From Micromonospora kangleipakensis (GTDB lineage Bacteria > Actinomycetota > Actinomycetes > Mycobacteriales > Micromonosporaceae), in the NCBI RefSeq assembly GCF_004217615.1, contig NZ_SHLD01000001.1:6448001-6512000 (forward strand): DNA of 64,000 nucleotides, given 5' to 3'. A program made the position numbers and the translations under genes. Shown one piece after another: positions 8,206 through 16,170 of this stretch. The stretch's first letter is position 1, and every line of letters begins with the position of its first letter. The notes under the pieces are model-generated. The model made no database searches, was not told the origin of the DNA, and was given only the letters and a program-made list of their open reading frames with translations.

Positions 8206-9492
8206 ATGCTCGACATGGAGTTGATCCGGAAGGATCGCGAGGCGGTGGCGACCGCGCTGGCGAAGCGCCTGGATCCCGCCGAGGTCAACCGGGTCCTGGA
8301 CGAGGTCCAGCGGCTCGACCAGGAGCGCCGCGCCCTGATCACGGAGATCGACGCCGAGCGGCAGCGCCGCAAGGCCGAGGCTCGGGCGTACGCGCAGGCG
8401 AAGCGGGCCGGCACCGCGCCGGAGCCCGTCGCGCCGGAGGCCGAGCGCAAGCAGCTCGCCGAGCTGGAGTCCCAGCTGGACGAGGTGCAGTCCCGGCTGC
8501 GGACCACGATGAGCGAGCTGCCCAACCTGCCCGCCGACGACGTCGTCCCCGGCGGCAAGGAGGCCAACCGGGTGGTGAAGACCTTCGGCGAGCCGCCGGT
8601 GCTCGAGAAGGTCCGCGACCACGTCGAGCTGAGCCGGATGTTGGGCCTGGTGGACCACGAGCGGGGAGTCAAGCTCGGTGGCTCCGGCTTCTGGATGTAC
8701 ACGGGCATGGGCGCCCGGCTGGAGTGGGCCCTGATCAGCTGGTTCATCGACGAGCACGTCAAGGCCGGCTACGAGTTCCTGCTTCCGCCGCACCTGCTGC
8801 TGGACACCGCCGGCTTCGCCGCCGGCCAGTTCCCCAAGTTCTACGACGACGTCTACCACCTGGACCGGGAGTCCGCCCCGCGCGGGCAGTTCCTGCTGCC
8901 CACCTCGGAGACGGCGATCCTCGGGGCGTACCAGGACGAGATCCTGGAGACGGCGAAGCTGCCGCTGAAGGCGTTCGCCTATACCCCGTGCTACCGGCGG
9001 GAAGCGGCGGGCGCGCACTCGGACGAGCGCGGCACCGTCCGCGGCCACCAGTTCAACAAGGTGGAGATCTTCCAGTTCACCCTGCCGGAGCAGGCGGGCA
9101 CCGCGCTGGAGGAGATGCTCACCCACGCGGAGAGCCTGGTCGAGCGACTGGGCCTGCACTACCAGCGCAGCATGCTGTCGGCCGGCGACGCCAGCGCCGC
9201 GATGAAGAAGACCCTCGACATCGAGGTTTGGATGCCGAGCACCGGCAAGTACAAGGAGGTGTCGTCGGTCTCCTGGGCCGGCGACTACCAGGCCCGCCGG
9301 GCGGCGATCCGCTACCGCGAGCCGGGCGGCAAGCAGACCCGCTTCGTGCACACCCTGAACGGCTCGGCGCTGGCCACCAGCCGGCTCTTCCCGGCCATCC
9401 TGGAGCAGTTCCAGCAGCCCGACGGCTCGGTGCTGGTGCCGGAGGTGCTCCGCGACAAGATCGGCACCGACCGGCTCACGCCGCTCCGCTGA
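8206..9492 (+). CDS. serS: seryl-tRNA synthetase (divergent form)
   Basis: A 428-residue class II synthetase charging tRNA-Ser with serine. The N-terminal ~110 residues form the long antiparallel coiled-coil arm that grips the tRNA variable loop. The catalytic part has the serine-binding TSE triad (LLPTSETAILG), motif 2 (YTPCYRREA, then RGHQFNKVEIF) and motif 3 (HTLNGSALATSR). It departs from the common bacterial form: the loop usually reading GRDTRGLIRQHQF is SDERGTVRGHQF, and the usual SSCSN segment is SSVSW. The catalytic Glu and Arg positions look kept, so it should be active. ATG 8206 has GGAGG 12 bases upstream; ATG 8215 is an alternative. A perfect terminator follows. It could be a second, specialised copy. 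Confidence 0.85.
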   Translation: MLDMELIRKDREAVATALAKRLDPAEVNRVLDEVQRLDQERRALITEIDAERQRRKAEARAYAQAKRAGTAPEPVAPEAERKQLAELESQLDEVQSRLRTTMSELPNLPADDVVPGGKEANRVVKTFGEPPVLEKVRDHVELSRMLGLVDHERGVKLGGSGFWMYTGMGARLEWALISWFIDEHVKAGYEFLLPPHLLLDTAGFAAGQFPKFYDDVYHLDRESAPRGQFLLPTSETAILGAYQDEILETAKLPLKAFAYTPCYRREAAGAHSDERGTVRGHQFNKVEIFQFTLPEQAGTALEEMLTHAESLVERLGLHYQRSMLSAGDASAAMKKTLDIEVWMPSTGKYKEVSSVSWAGDYQARRAAIRYREPGGKQTRFVHTLNGSALATSRLFPAILEQFQQPDGSVLVPEVLRDKIGTDRLTPLR

Positions 9493-9503
9493 CCGCACAC
9501 GCC

Positions 9504-9540
9504 GAACGGCGGGCGTCGGGTCCTCCCGACCCCGCCGTTC
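9504..9540 (+). terminator. intrinsic terminator after serS
   Basis: Outer stem GAACGGCGGG (9504-9513) with CCCGCCGTTC (9531-9540), a perfect 10 bp. Inside it a second perfect stem, GTCGGG with CCCGAC, closes a TCCT loop, with one bulged C. It lies 12 bases past the serS stop. No clear T-run follows, as is usual in high-GC actinomycetes. Confidence 0.85.
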
Positions 9541-9688
9541 GTCGTCCCGGCTCGGCTCGGCACCTCGCCGCGCGCACCCGGGGGTCCGATCCGGGTCGAG
9601 GCTGACCGCCCGACCCGTTCCGCGTCGGATCCGGTTGGGGCCCGCCGCCGGCGCCCCGACGACACCATGTCCGTCAACGGTTATGACC

Positions 9689-9710
9689 GTCAGGCATAAA
9701 TATGCCTGAC
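9689..9710. promoter_or_regulatory. AT-rich perfect palindrome
   Basis: Ten-base arms GTCAGGCATA and TATGCCTGAC flank an AA centre, a perfect palindrome in a small AT-rich patch of an otherwise very GC-rich gap (9541-9799). It lies 90 bases past the ccdA stop and no gene starts just beside it. It could be an operator or a weak minus-strand terminator. A closely related half-site occurs at 29533-29548. The rest of the gap shows no gene. Confidence 0.55.
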
Positions 9711-9799
9711 AGGAATAACGCTCACGGAGACAACGGCTCTCGACGGGCGCCGCGGAGCGTGACGACGGACCCGATCCGGTACGGACCGCGGCGACGACC

Positions 9800-10789
9800 T
9801 CAGTGCGCCGACGCTGCCACGGTCGCCGCCACCAGCGACACCGCCGCCGGTGCGGCCGACGCCGCCACGGGACCCGCCGCCGGGCGGTCGGCCACCGCCC
9901 GGGAACCGTCGGGCGCGGGACCGTCGGGCGCGGGGCCTTCGGGACCGGGGCCTTCGGTGCGGACGGCGACCGTCGCCCGCCGCCACAGGGCCAGCAGCAG
10001 CAGCGCGACCAGGGCCGCCGCGAGCACCGCCGGGCCGGCCGCGTCCAGCCCGGCGACCAGGCCCTGCTGGATCCGGGCCGCGGCCACCACGACCGGGTCG
10101 CCGAAGGCGTCGTGCCGGCCCAGCGCGAGCCGGACCTCGTACCAGCCGTACCAGGCGACGTAGCCGCCGGCGACGAGCAGCACCAGGCCGCTCAACCGGG
10201 GCACGAGCGCGCCGGCGCCGCGCAGCCGGGCCACCACCCGGCCGCGCAGCAAGGCCACGCCGAGCGCGGCCACCGCGACCACCAGCCCCATCCCGATCGC
10301 GTACGCCCCGAAGAGCGCCAGCCCGCGCAGCGTCGAGCCGGCCTGGAGGCTGGTCACCACGATCGCCAGGAACGGGGCGACCGTGCAGGTCAGCGAGGCC
10401 AGCGCGTACGCCATGCCGAAGAGCGCCATGGACGGCAGCGAACGGGTCAGCCGGGGCGCCCGGGCGAACGGGCGCGGGGCGGGCAGCCGCCGGCCGGCGA
10501 GCAGCCAGCAGCCGGCCGCCGCCAGCAGCAGGCCGAGCGTCACGGTCGACCAGGGCAGCCGGGGGCGCAGCCAGTCCGCCAGCGGCGCCAGGGCCAGTCC
10601 GAACGCGCCGAAGACCACGACGTACCCGAGGGTCAGCCCGACGGTCGCGGTGAGCGCGCGGCCGACCGCGCCGCGCCCGTCCGGCGGGCCGGCGACCAGC
10701 AGCGACAGGTACGCGGGCAGCATCGCGAAGCCGCACGGGTTGACCGCGCCGAGCATGCCGGCGGTCAGGGCGAGCAGCAGCGGCGTCAT
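9800..10789 (-). CDS. ccdA: CcdA-like cytochrome c biogenesis/thiol transport membrane protein
   Basis: A 329-residue polytopic membrane protein of the CcdA/DsbD transmembrane family, which carries electrons from cytosolic thioredoxin across the membrane. The first helix contains the conserved NPCGFAMLPAYLS motif and a later helix has the second cysteine (SLTCTVAPFLA); these two membrane Cys residues are the redox pair. Six or seven hydrophobic segments are evident. A Pro/Ala-rich tail follows the last helix. ATG 10789 overlaps the stop of the TlpA-like gene (ATGA). Context indicates that CcdA keeps the neighbouring lipoprotein's cysteine pair reduced. Confidence 0.88.
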   Translation of the reverse strand: MTPLLLALTAGMLGAVNPCGFAMLPAYLSLLVAGPPDGRGAVGRALTATVGLTLGYVVVFGAFGLALAPLADWLRPRLPWSTVTLGLLLAAAGCWLLAGRRLPAPRPFARAPRLTRSLPSMALFGMAYALASLTCTVAPFLAIVVTSLQAGSTLRGLALFGAYAIGMGLVVAVAALGVALLRGRVVARLRGAGALVPRLSGLVLLVAGGYVAWYGWYEVRLALGRHDAFGDPVVVAAARIQQGLVAGLDAAGPAVLAAALVALLLLALWRRATVAVRTEGPGPEGPAPDGPAPDGSRAVADRPAAGPVAASAAPAAVSLVAATVAASAH

Positions 10790-11394
10790 CAGCCGGCCAG
10801 CGCGGCGACCCGCCGGCTGAGCGACTCCCCGTCGAGGAAGCCCTGGTGGACGACCCGGCCGTCCCGGTCGATGATCAGGAAGGTGCTCTGCTCGACCACC
10901 TCGAACCGGCGCCACAGCGCCCCGGCCCGGTCGTCGAGCTGCGGGGTGCCGGCCAGGTCGAACTCGGTGACGAACTCCTTCATCGCCTGCTGCTCACCCA
11001 GGCCGGCGACGCCGACGATCGGCACCGTGTCCCGGTACTTCGGGGCGATCTCGGCGACCGTCCAGGCCTGGCTGGCGCAGGTGGCGCACCAGGGCGCCCA
11101 GAACCAGAGCACCACCGGCTTCCCGGCCAGCTCGGCGGCGGAGAACCGCGTACCGTCCAGGGTCTTCGCGGTGAACTTCAACGTCTCCGGCACCCTGGCC
11201 GGGACCGCCGGCGTGGCGGCGGGTGTGCCGGTGGGTGCGGCCGGCCCGATCGTCGGGGCGGCGGGAGACGCGGCCGCGACGGCGCTCACCGGCGGCGCCG
11301 GCTCCGGGCCGACCGCGCAGGACGCGACGCCCAGCAGCGCGGCCACCGCGACGGCGGCGGTGGCCCGGCGGGCCACCGTGGTACGACGCGACAT
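10789..11394 (-). CDS. TlpA/ResA-like thioredoxin-fold lipoprotein
   Basis: A 201-residue exported protein. The N-terminus is a lipoprotein signal peptide with lipobox LGVASC (Cys about residue 26), followed by an Ala/Pro-rich linker and a redoxin domain with FWAPWCATC, the CXXC active site. It should be tethered to the outer face of the membrane and reduce or oxidise protein thiols, with electrons from CcdA encoded by the overlapping next gene. ATG 11394 has GAGGAGA upstream. The role in cytochrome c maturation or peroxide resistance is inferred only. Confidence 0.88.
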   Translation of the reverse strand: MSRRTTVARRATAAVAVAALLGVASCAVGPEPAPPVSAVAAASPAAPTIGPAAPTGTPAATPAVPARVPETLKFTAKTLDGTRFSAAELAGKPVVLWFWAPWCATCASQAWTVAEIAPKYRDTVPIVGVAGLGEQQAMKEFVTEFDLAGTPQLDDRAGALWRRFEVVEQSTFLIIDRDGRVVHQGFLDGESLSRRVAALAG

Positions 11395-11414
11395 CCGCGT
11401 CTCCTCTCGGTCGG

Positions 11415-12875
11415 CTACTCGGCCCTGGCGAGCCGGAGCGCGAGTTCGGGACAGACCTTGACCGCCTTGAGCGCGCCCTCCCGCAGCCAGGTCGGCACCG
11501 GGGTGGACGGGAAGGCCGGGTAACCGTTGGCGTCGAGCCGGATGAAGTCCGGAACCACGTGCGCGCAGAGTCCGTGCCCGTCGCACCGGGACCAGTCCAG
11601 GGTGAGGTTCTGCGGGTTCGCGTCGGGCGCCCCGGGCAGTCCCATCACGCCCTTGACCCGCTTGCCGCAGCCGTCGCCGGTGGTGTGCAGCCGCAGGTCC
11701 TCGGCGAAGACCTGCACCGCGGAGAGGGCGAACCGCGCGGTGCCGTCCGGGTGGCTGCACGCGCCGCGCCCCTTCACGTCGCCGGCCGCGGCCCGGACGA
11801 TCTCGATCGGGGCGCTGCCGGAGACCGCGAGGTCCACGGCGCGGGCCAGGTCGGGCAGGCCCATCTTGCACGGCCCGCACTGCCCGGCGGACTCGCCGGC
11901 CAGGTAGCGGACCACCTGGGCGGCCTCGCCGAGCGGGCAGGTGTCCCGGCCGAGCGGGACGATGATGCCGGCGCCGAGGGTGCCGCCGACGGCGGTCAGC
12001 CCCTTGCGGGAGACCTCCGCCCGGTCCGCGGCCTCGGGGGTGATCCACTTGCCGTGGTAGCCGCCCATCAGGACCCCCGGCCCGTCGGGCGCCTCGCAGA
12101 GGTCGAGGATCTCCCGCAGCGGCGTGCCGGCGGCGCACTCGACCACCGCCGGTCGGCCGGCCGCCCCGGTGACGGTGAGCAGCACGGTGCCCGGTTCGTC
12201 GTCGGTGCCGAGCGCGGCGTACTCGTACGGGCCGAGCCGGGCGGCGACCGCCAGCTGGGCGAAGGTCTCGGCGTTGGAGAGCAGGGTGGGCAGCCCGCCG
12301 ACCCCGGAGTCGCTGGAGCGCCTCTTGGTGCCGGGCGGGATGTGCGGCAGGCCGTTGATGCCGTTGACCAGCGCGCCGCCCTCGCCGGAGATGAACCGGT
12401 GCGGCACGGTGACGATGGTGGTCGGCACCGGCATCCGGCGTTCCTGCAACGCCTCGGTCAGCGACGGCCGGCCCACGTCGTCCGCCACCCCGACCACGAT
12501 CTCCTCGGCATCCAGGGCGTACGCGGCCAGCGCGGCGCCGTCGAGGATCAGGTGCGGCGCCCGGGTGAGCAGCACCTTGTCCTTCCAGCTCGCCGGCTCC
12601 CCCTCGGTGGCGTTGACCACCACCACGGCGGAGAGGCTCTGCCGCTCGCAGGACTCCAGCACGGCGCGCAGCTTGCGGGCGAACGGGAAGCCCGCGCCGC
12701 CCTTGCCCTTGAGGTCGATCGCCTCGGCCAGCCGGAGCAGGCTGGCCGGTTCCATCGGCCCGATCGGGCCGTGCACCTCCTCATGCGCCAGCAGGTCGAG
12801 CCGGCCGAACTCGGCGAAGCCGGCGGTGAGGCGGGGTTCGCCGACGCACGCGACCGGTGGCACGGTCGTCCGCAT
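11415..12875 (-). CDS. NuoF-like NADH-binding flavoprotein with C-terminal ferredoxin
   Basis: A 486-residue soluble protein. It has the NADH/FMN loop of NuoF (LKGKGGAGFPFARKL, ~55-69), then the SLBB region, then an iron-sulfur region AGQCGPCKMG with a further GACSHPDG cysteine; the first cysteine of the usual NuoF pattern (SCGQC) is Ala here. The final ~60 residues form a small ferredoxin with Cys in CDGHGLC and VCPE, fitting a 3Fe-4S or 4Fe-4S cluster. It probably moves electrons from NADH to the membrane partner encoded immediately upstream, whose stop it overlaps (TGATG). It is not part of a complex I operon. Confidence 0.82.
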   Translation of the reverse strand: MRTTVPPVACVGEPRLTAGFAEFGRLDLLAHEEVHGPIGPMEPASLLRLAEAIDLKGKGGAGFPFARKLRAVLESCERQSLSAVVVVNATEGEPASWKDKVLLTRAPHLILDGAALAAYALDAEEIVVGVADDVGRPSLTEALQERRMPVPTTIVTVPHRFISGEGGALVNGINGLPHIPPGTKRRSSDSGVGGLPTLLSNAETFAQLAVAARLGPYEYAALGTDDEPGTVLLTVTGAAGRPAVVECAAGTPLREILDLCEAPDGPGVLMGGYHGKWITPEAADRAEVSRKGLTAVGGTLGAGIIVPLGRDTCPLGEAAQVVRYLAGESAGQCGPCKMGLPDLARAVDLAVSGSAPIEIVRAAAGDVKGRGACSHPDGTARFALSAVQVFAEDLRLHTTGDGCGKRVKGVMGLPGAPDANPQNLTLDWSRCDGHGLCAHVVPDFIRLDANGYPAFPSTPVPTWLREGALKAVKVCPELALRLARAE

Positions 12876-14302
12876 CACTTCGCCTCGCCCCGCAGCCCGG
12901 CCCAGTAGGCGCCGTCGACCGCGTCCGCGCTGGCCCGGCGCCGCCGGGACGACCGGCTCTCGCCGGCGGCCCGCAGCGCCCGCCGGGAGGCGAGGTCGAC
13001 CAGGGTGGGGGTGTCGTCGACGGGCAGTTCGTCCGGGACGTACCGGGCCGGCGGTCGCCAGTAGTCCGGCTCCTCCGGCACCTCGTCCGCAACGCTGTGC
13101 CGGCCGCCGCCGCTGCACGGCGCCGCGGAGATCGGCCCGGCCGACACCGGGCCGGCTGAGATCGGCCCGGCGGAGATGGGCTCCGCGGAGACCGGTCGTT
13201 CGCCGCTCTCCCACCGCCGCGGGCTGTCCCACGGCTCCTCCGGCTCGACCCGCCGCTGCGGCGGTGCCGAGTAGCGGGCGTCCACCTCGTCCCGGTACCG
13301 GCGGGGGACGTTCTCCTCCTCGTCCCGGTACCGGCGGGCGGCCGCCCGGACGGGCTCCAGCAGCGAGCCGGGCTCGGGCACCACCGGCACGGCGAACCGG
13401 TCGGGGTCGCGGCGGCGGGCGGTGCCGGCCGGCGCGCTCCACGAGGTCGCGGTGGTCTCCGCCCAGCCGCCCTCCCGGCCCCGGCCGGCGCGGCTCTTCT
13501 CCTCCTCGCCGGAGCGTCGGCGGACCAGGCCGCCGAGCAGTCCCCGGCTCTCCTCGGCCGGCTTGCCGGCCATCGCCTGGTTCAGCACGGCGGCCTGGTG
13601 CTGCTCCCGGCTGCGCTTGCCGAGGTGGACGGAGAAGCGGACCAGCAGCGCCACCACCACCAGCAGCACGCAGGCGAGGTAGCTAACCACCACCCAGGAC
13701 GTCGCCGGTCGCCCCGCGTTGAGGCCGTGGATCAGGGCGAACGGCCAGGAGACGTACGCCATGGAGTGCAGCGCCCGCCAGAGCCACTTCGGACCGACCC
13801 CGGCGAAGCGGACCCGGATCAGGCCGGTCCAGAGCACGCTGACCATGAGGAAGGAGGCGACCGTGCCGAGTCCGACGTAGAGCCCCCGGCCGCCGATGAA
13901 CGGCACCACCGCGTCGGTCGGCCCGGCCCGGCCGATCGAGATCTTGGTGATGACGTGGACGACCAGCCCGGCCACGCCGAGGATGCCGGTGGCCCGGTGC
14001 GCGGACTGGAGCAGCACCCGGTGCCGGATCAGCAGCACCAGCCGGTCGGTGGCGAGCAGCCCCATCATCACGGTGAGGCTGAGCGAGACCAGGGCGACCA
14101 CCCCGGCGAAGAACTCGGTGAAGAAGAAGCCGTACGCGTACATCGTCCCGCCGACGCCGGCCAGCTCGACGCCGGCCCAGGCGAGGGCGAGCGCGGACGT
14201 GGTCAGCGCGATCATCGCGGACTTCGACCGGGTCCGGGCACCTCGGCTGGTGCTGGTGGTCCGGACGGTCGCCGCCTTCTCGTTCTGCTTTGCCCGGGCC
14301 AT
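12875..14302 (-). CDS. ferric-reductase-like transmembrane protein with long cytosolic tail
   Basis: A 475-residue protein. Residues ~28-230 hold six membrane helices with histidines in the pattern of the ferric-reductase-like/cytochrome b domain (QSAHRATG, VVHVITK, LHSMAYVSWPFALIHG), likely binding two haems. The remainder is a charged, Pro/Arg/Glu-rich tail with a short repeat. It may pass electrons from the NuoF-like partner across the membrane, perhaps to the lipoprotein/CcdA pair of the same operon. ATG 14302 has GAGGAG six bases upstream. First gene of a four-gene overlapping minus-strand operon. Confidence 0.78.
   Translation of the reverse strand: MARAKQNEKAATVRTTSTSRGARTRSKSAMIALTTSALALAWAGVELAGVGGTMYAYGFFFTEFFAGVVALVSLSLTVMMGLLATDRLVLLIRHRVLLQSAHRATGILGVAGLVVHVITKISIGRAGPTDAVVPFIGGRGLYVGLGTVASFLMVSVLWTGLIRVRFAGVGPKWLWRALHSMAYVSWPFALIHGLNAGRPATSWVVVSYLACVLLVVVALLVRFSVHLGKRSREQHQAAVLNQAMAGKPAEESRGLLGGLVRRRSGEEEKSRAGRGREGGWAETTATSWSAPAGTARRRDPDRFAVPVVPEPGSLLEPVRAAARRYRDEEENVPRRYRDEVDARYSAPPQRRVEPEEPWDSPRRWESGERPVSAEPISAGPISAGPVSAGPISAAPCSGGGRHSVADEVPEEPDYWRPPARYVPDELPVDDTPTLVDLASRRALRAAGESRSSRRRRASADAVDGAYWAGLRGEAK
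13125..13199 (-). repeat. 15-bp in-frame tandem repeat
   Basis: Five imperfect 15-base units (13125, 13140, 13155, 13170, 13185), consensus GCGGAGATCGGCCCG on the plus strand. They encode a run of ISAGP pentapeptides in the cytosolic tail of the ferric-reductase-like protein. The repeat is likely variable in copy number between strains. Confidence 0.7.
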
Positions 14303-14477
14303 CTGCTCCTCGATCGTGTCTCACGGCGGCGCCCCCACCGGCCAACCCTGCTCCCTCCTCAGGTACGGAGCGACGCGGCGAGCGGATCAGCGCGGTGGCG
14401 AATTTCTCGGCCGATCCGTCGAACCGCGTGCCCCCGGCGCGCGTGTAGCGCCAAATCCAGCGACGTATTTCCATCCG

Positions 14478-14506
14478 TTGACAGTCGTTGCAACACGCTT
14501 GTAACC
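14478..14506 (+). promoter_or_regulatory. alpha-amylase promoter with operator-like palindrome
   Basis: A consensus -35 TTGACA (14478-14483) is followed after about 16-17 bases by a weak -10 (TGTAAC/GTAACC, 14500-14506). The spacer contains the perfect palindrome GTTGCAAC, and CTTGTAA, CTTGC and ATTGCAAG follow within 40 bases. TTGCAA-type direct and inverted repeats are the known MalR/Reg1-type (LacI-family) operators of Streptomyces amylase genes. Repression relieved by maltodextrin is inferred. The rest of the 14303-14602 gap shows no gene. Confidence 0.6.
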
Positions 14507-14602
14507 TTGCCGAAAATTTCAGCCCGGAATTGCAAGAAACCGGCACTGAGATGCCTCCCCCGCGCCGCGCCACCCCCGTCCCCCGCACCCCCAGGAGTCC
14601 CG

Positions 14603-16048
14603 ATGCATCGACGCCGATGCCGCTCGGCGGTCCTCGCCCTCGGCATGATCGCCAGCCTGCTCGTACCGACCGCCGTGGCGGCTCCCCCGGCCGCCGCGGC
14701 CCCGTCCGGCACCAGGAAGGTCATCGCCCAGCTCTTCGAGTGGAACTGGCCCTCGGTGGCCAGCGAGTGCACCAACGTGCTCGGCCCCAAGGGCTACGGC
14801 TACGTCCAGGTCTCCCCGCCGCAGGAGCACGTCAAGGGCAACCCGTGGTGGGTGGCCTACCAACCGGCCAGCTACCGGGTCGAGTCCCGCAAGGGCACCC
14901 GGGCGCAGTTCCAGTCCATGGTGAACACCTGCCACGCCGCCGGCGTGAAGGTGATCGTCGACGCCGTCATCAACCACATGTCCGGCCAGGACAACGGCGG
15001 CACCGGCTGGGCCGGCTCCTCGTACGGGCACTACGACTACCCGGGCATCTACCAGACCCAGGACTTCCACCACTGCGGCCGCAACGGCGGCGACGACATC
15101 GTCAACTACAACGACCGGTACGAGGTGCAGAACTGCGAGCTGGTCAACCTCGCGGACCTGAAGACCGAGTCGGACTACGTCCGGTCGAGGATCGCCGGGT
15201 ACCTGAACGACCTGCTCTCGCTCGGCGTGGACGGGTTCCGGCTGGATGCCAGCAAGCACATGCCGGCCGGCGACATCGCCGCCATCAAGGGCAAGCTCTC
15301 CCGCTCGGCGTACCTCGTCCAGGAGGTGATCTACGGCGCCGGGGAGCCGATCCAGCCGACCGAGTACACCGGCAACGGCGACGTGCACGAGTTCCGGTAC
15401 GGCAAGGACCTCGCCCGGATGTTCAACAGCGAGCGGCTGGCGTACCTGAAGAACTTCGGTGCGGCCTGGGGCTACCTGCCCAGCGGCTCGGCGGTCGCCT
15501 TCGTCGACAACCACGACACCCAGCGCGACGGCGGGGTGCTGACCTACAAGAACGGCGGCAGCTACGCCCTCGCGAACGCGTTCATGCTGGCCTGGCCGTA
15601 CGGGTCGCCGGCGGTGATGTCGAGCTTCACGTTCAGCGGCAAGGACCAGGGCCCGCCCTCGGACGCCAACAACAAGACCCTGAACACCACCTGCTACTCG
15701 GGCTGGGAGTGCGAGCACCGCTGGCGGGTGATCGCCAACATGGTCGCCTTCAACAACGCCACCCAGGGCGCCGCGGTGGCCAACTGGTACGACAACGGCT
15801 ACCAGCACATCGCGTTCAGCCGGGCCGGCAGGGGCTACCTGACCATCAACGACGAGGGCTTCGCGGTCACCGGCCGCTCCTACTACGCGGGGGTGCCCGC
15901 CGGCCGGTACTGCGACGTCATCCACGGCGACTTCGGCAACGGCTCGTGCAGCGGGCCGGTGATCACGGTGGACTCCAGCGGCTGGTTCGCGGCGAACATC
16001 AACGCCCACGACGCGGTCGCCGTCCACATCGGCGCGAAGCTGCCCTGA
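14603..16048 (+). CDS. secreted alpha-amylase (GH13)
   Basis: A 481-residue exported enzyme hydrolysing alpha-1,4-glucosidic bonds in starch. A signal peptide covers about residues 1-34 (cleavage near AAAAP). The GH13 barrel shows region I (VDAVINHM), the nucleophile Asp215 in GFRLDASKHM, acid/base Glu241 in LVQEVIY and the transition-state Asp305 in FVDNHDTQ. An all-beta C-terminal domain (about 390-481) closes the protein; no separate starch-binding module is present. ATG 14603 is preceded by CCAGGAG. It is monocistronic: it has its own promoter and a strong terminator follows 27 bases past the stop. Confidence 0.95.
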   Translation: MHRRRCRSAVLALGMIASLLVPTAVAAPPAAAAPSGTRKVIAQLFEWNWPSVASECTNVLGPKGYGYVQVSPPQEHVKGNPWWVAYQPASYRVESRKGTRAQFQSMVNTCHAAGVKVIVDAVINHMSGQDNGGTGWAGSSYGHYDYPGIYQTQDFHHCGRNGGDDIVNYNDRYEVQNCELVNLADLKTESDYVRSRIAGYLNDLLSLGVDGFRLDASKHMPAGDIAAIKGKLSRSAYLVQEVIYGAGEPIQPTEYTGNGDVHEFRYGKDLARMFNSERLAYLKNFGAAWGYLPSGSAVAFVDNHDTQRDGGVLTYKNGGSYALANAFMLAWPYGSPAVMSSFTFSGKDQGPPSDANNKTLNTTCYSGWECEHRWRVIANMVAFNNATQGAAVANWYDNGYQHIAFSRAGRGYLTINDEGFAVTGRSYYAGVPAGRYCDVIHGDFGNGSCSGPVITVDSSGWFAANINAHDAVAVHIGAKLP

Positions 16049-16075
16049 CCCGGCCCGGCCGGCCCGATCCGACCC

Positions 16076-16117
16076 GGAGGCCCCCCCGCACCGCCTTTGA
16101 CGGAGCGGGGGGCCTCC
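16076..16117 (+). terminator. intrinsic terminator after the amylase gene
   Basis: GGAGGCCCCCC (16076 on) pairs with GGGGGGCCTCC (ending 16117), extended by CGC/GCG, around a ~15-base loop. TCTCCCTT follows. It separates the plus-strand amylase from the convergent response-regulator gene. Confidence 0.85.
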
Positions 16118-16170
16118 TCTCCCTTACGTCACCAACGGCTGCCACCGCCTGAGCGGCGACGGTCGCGCGC

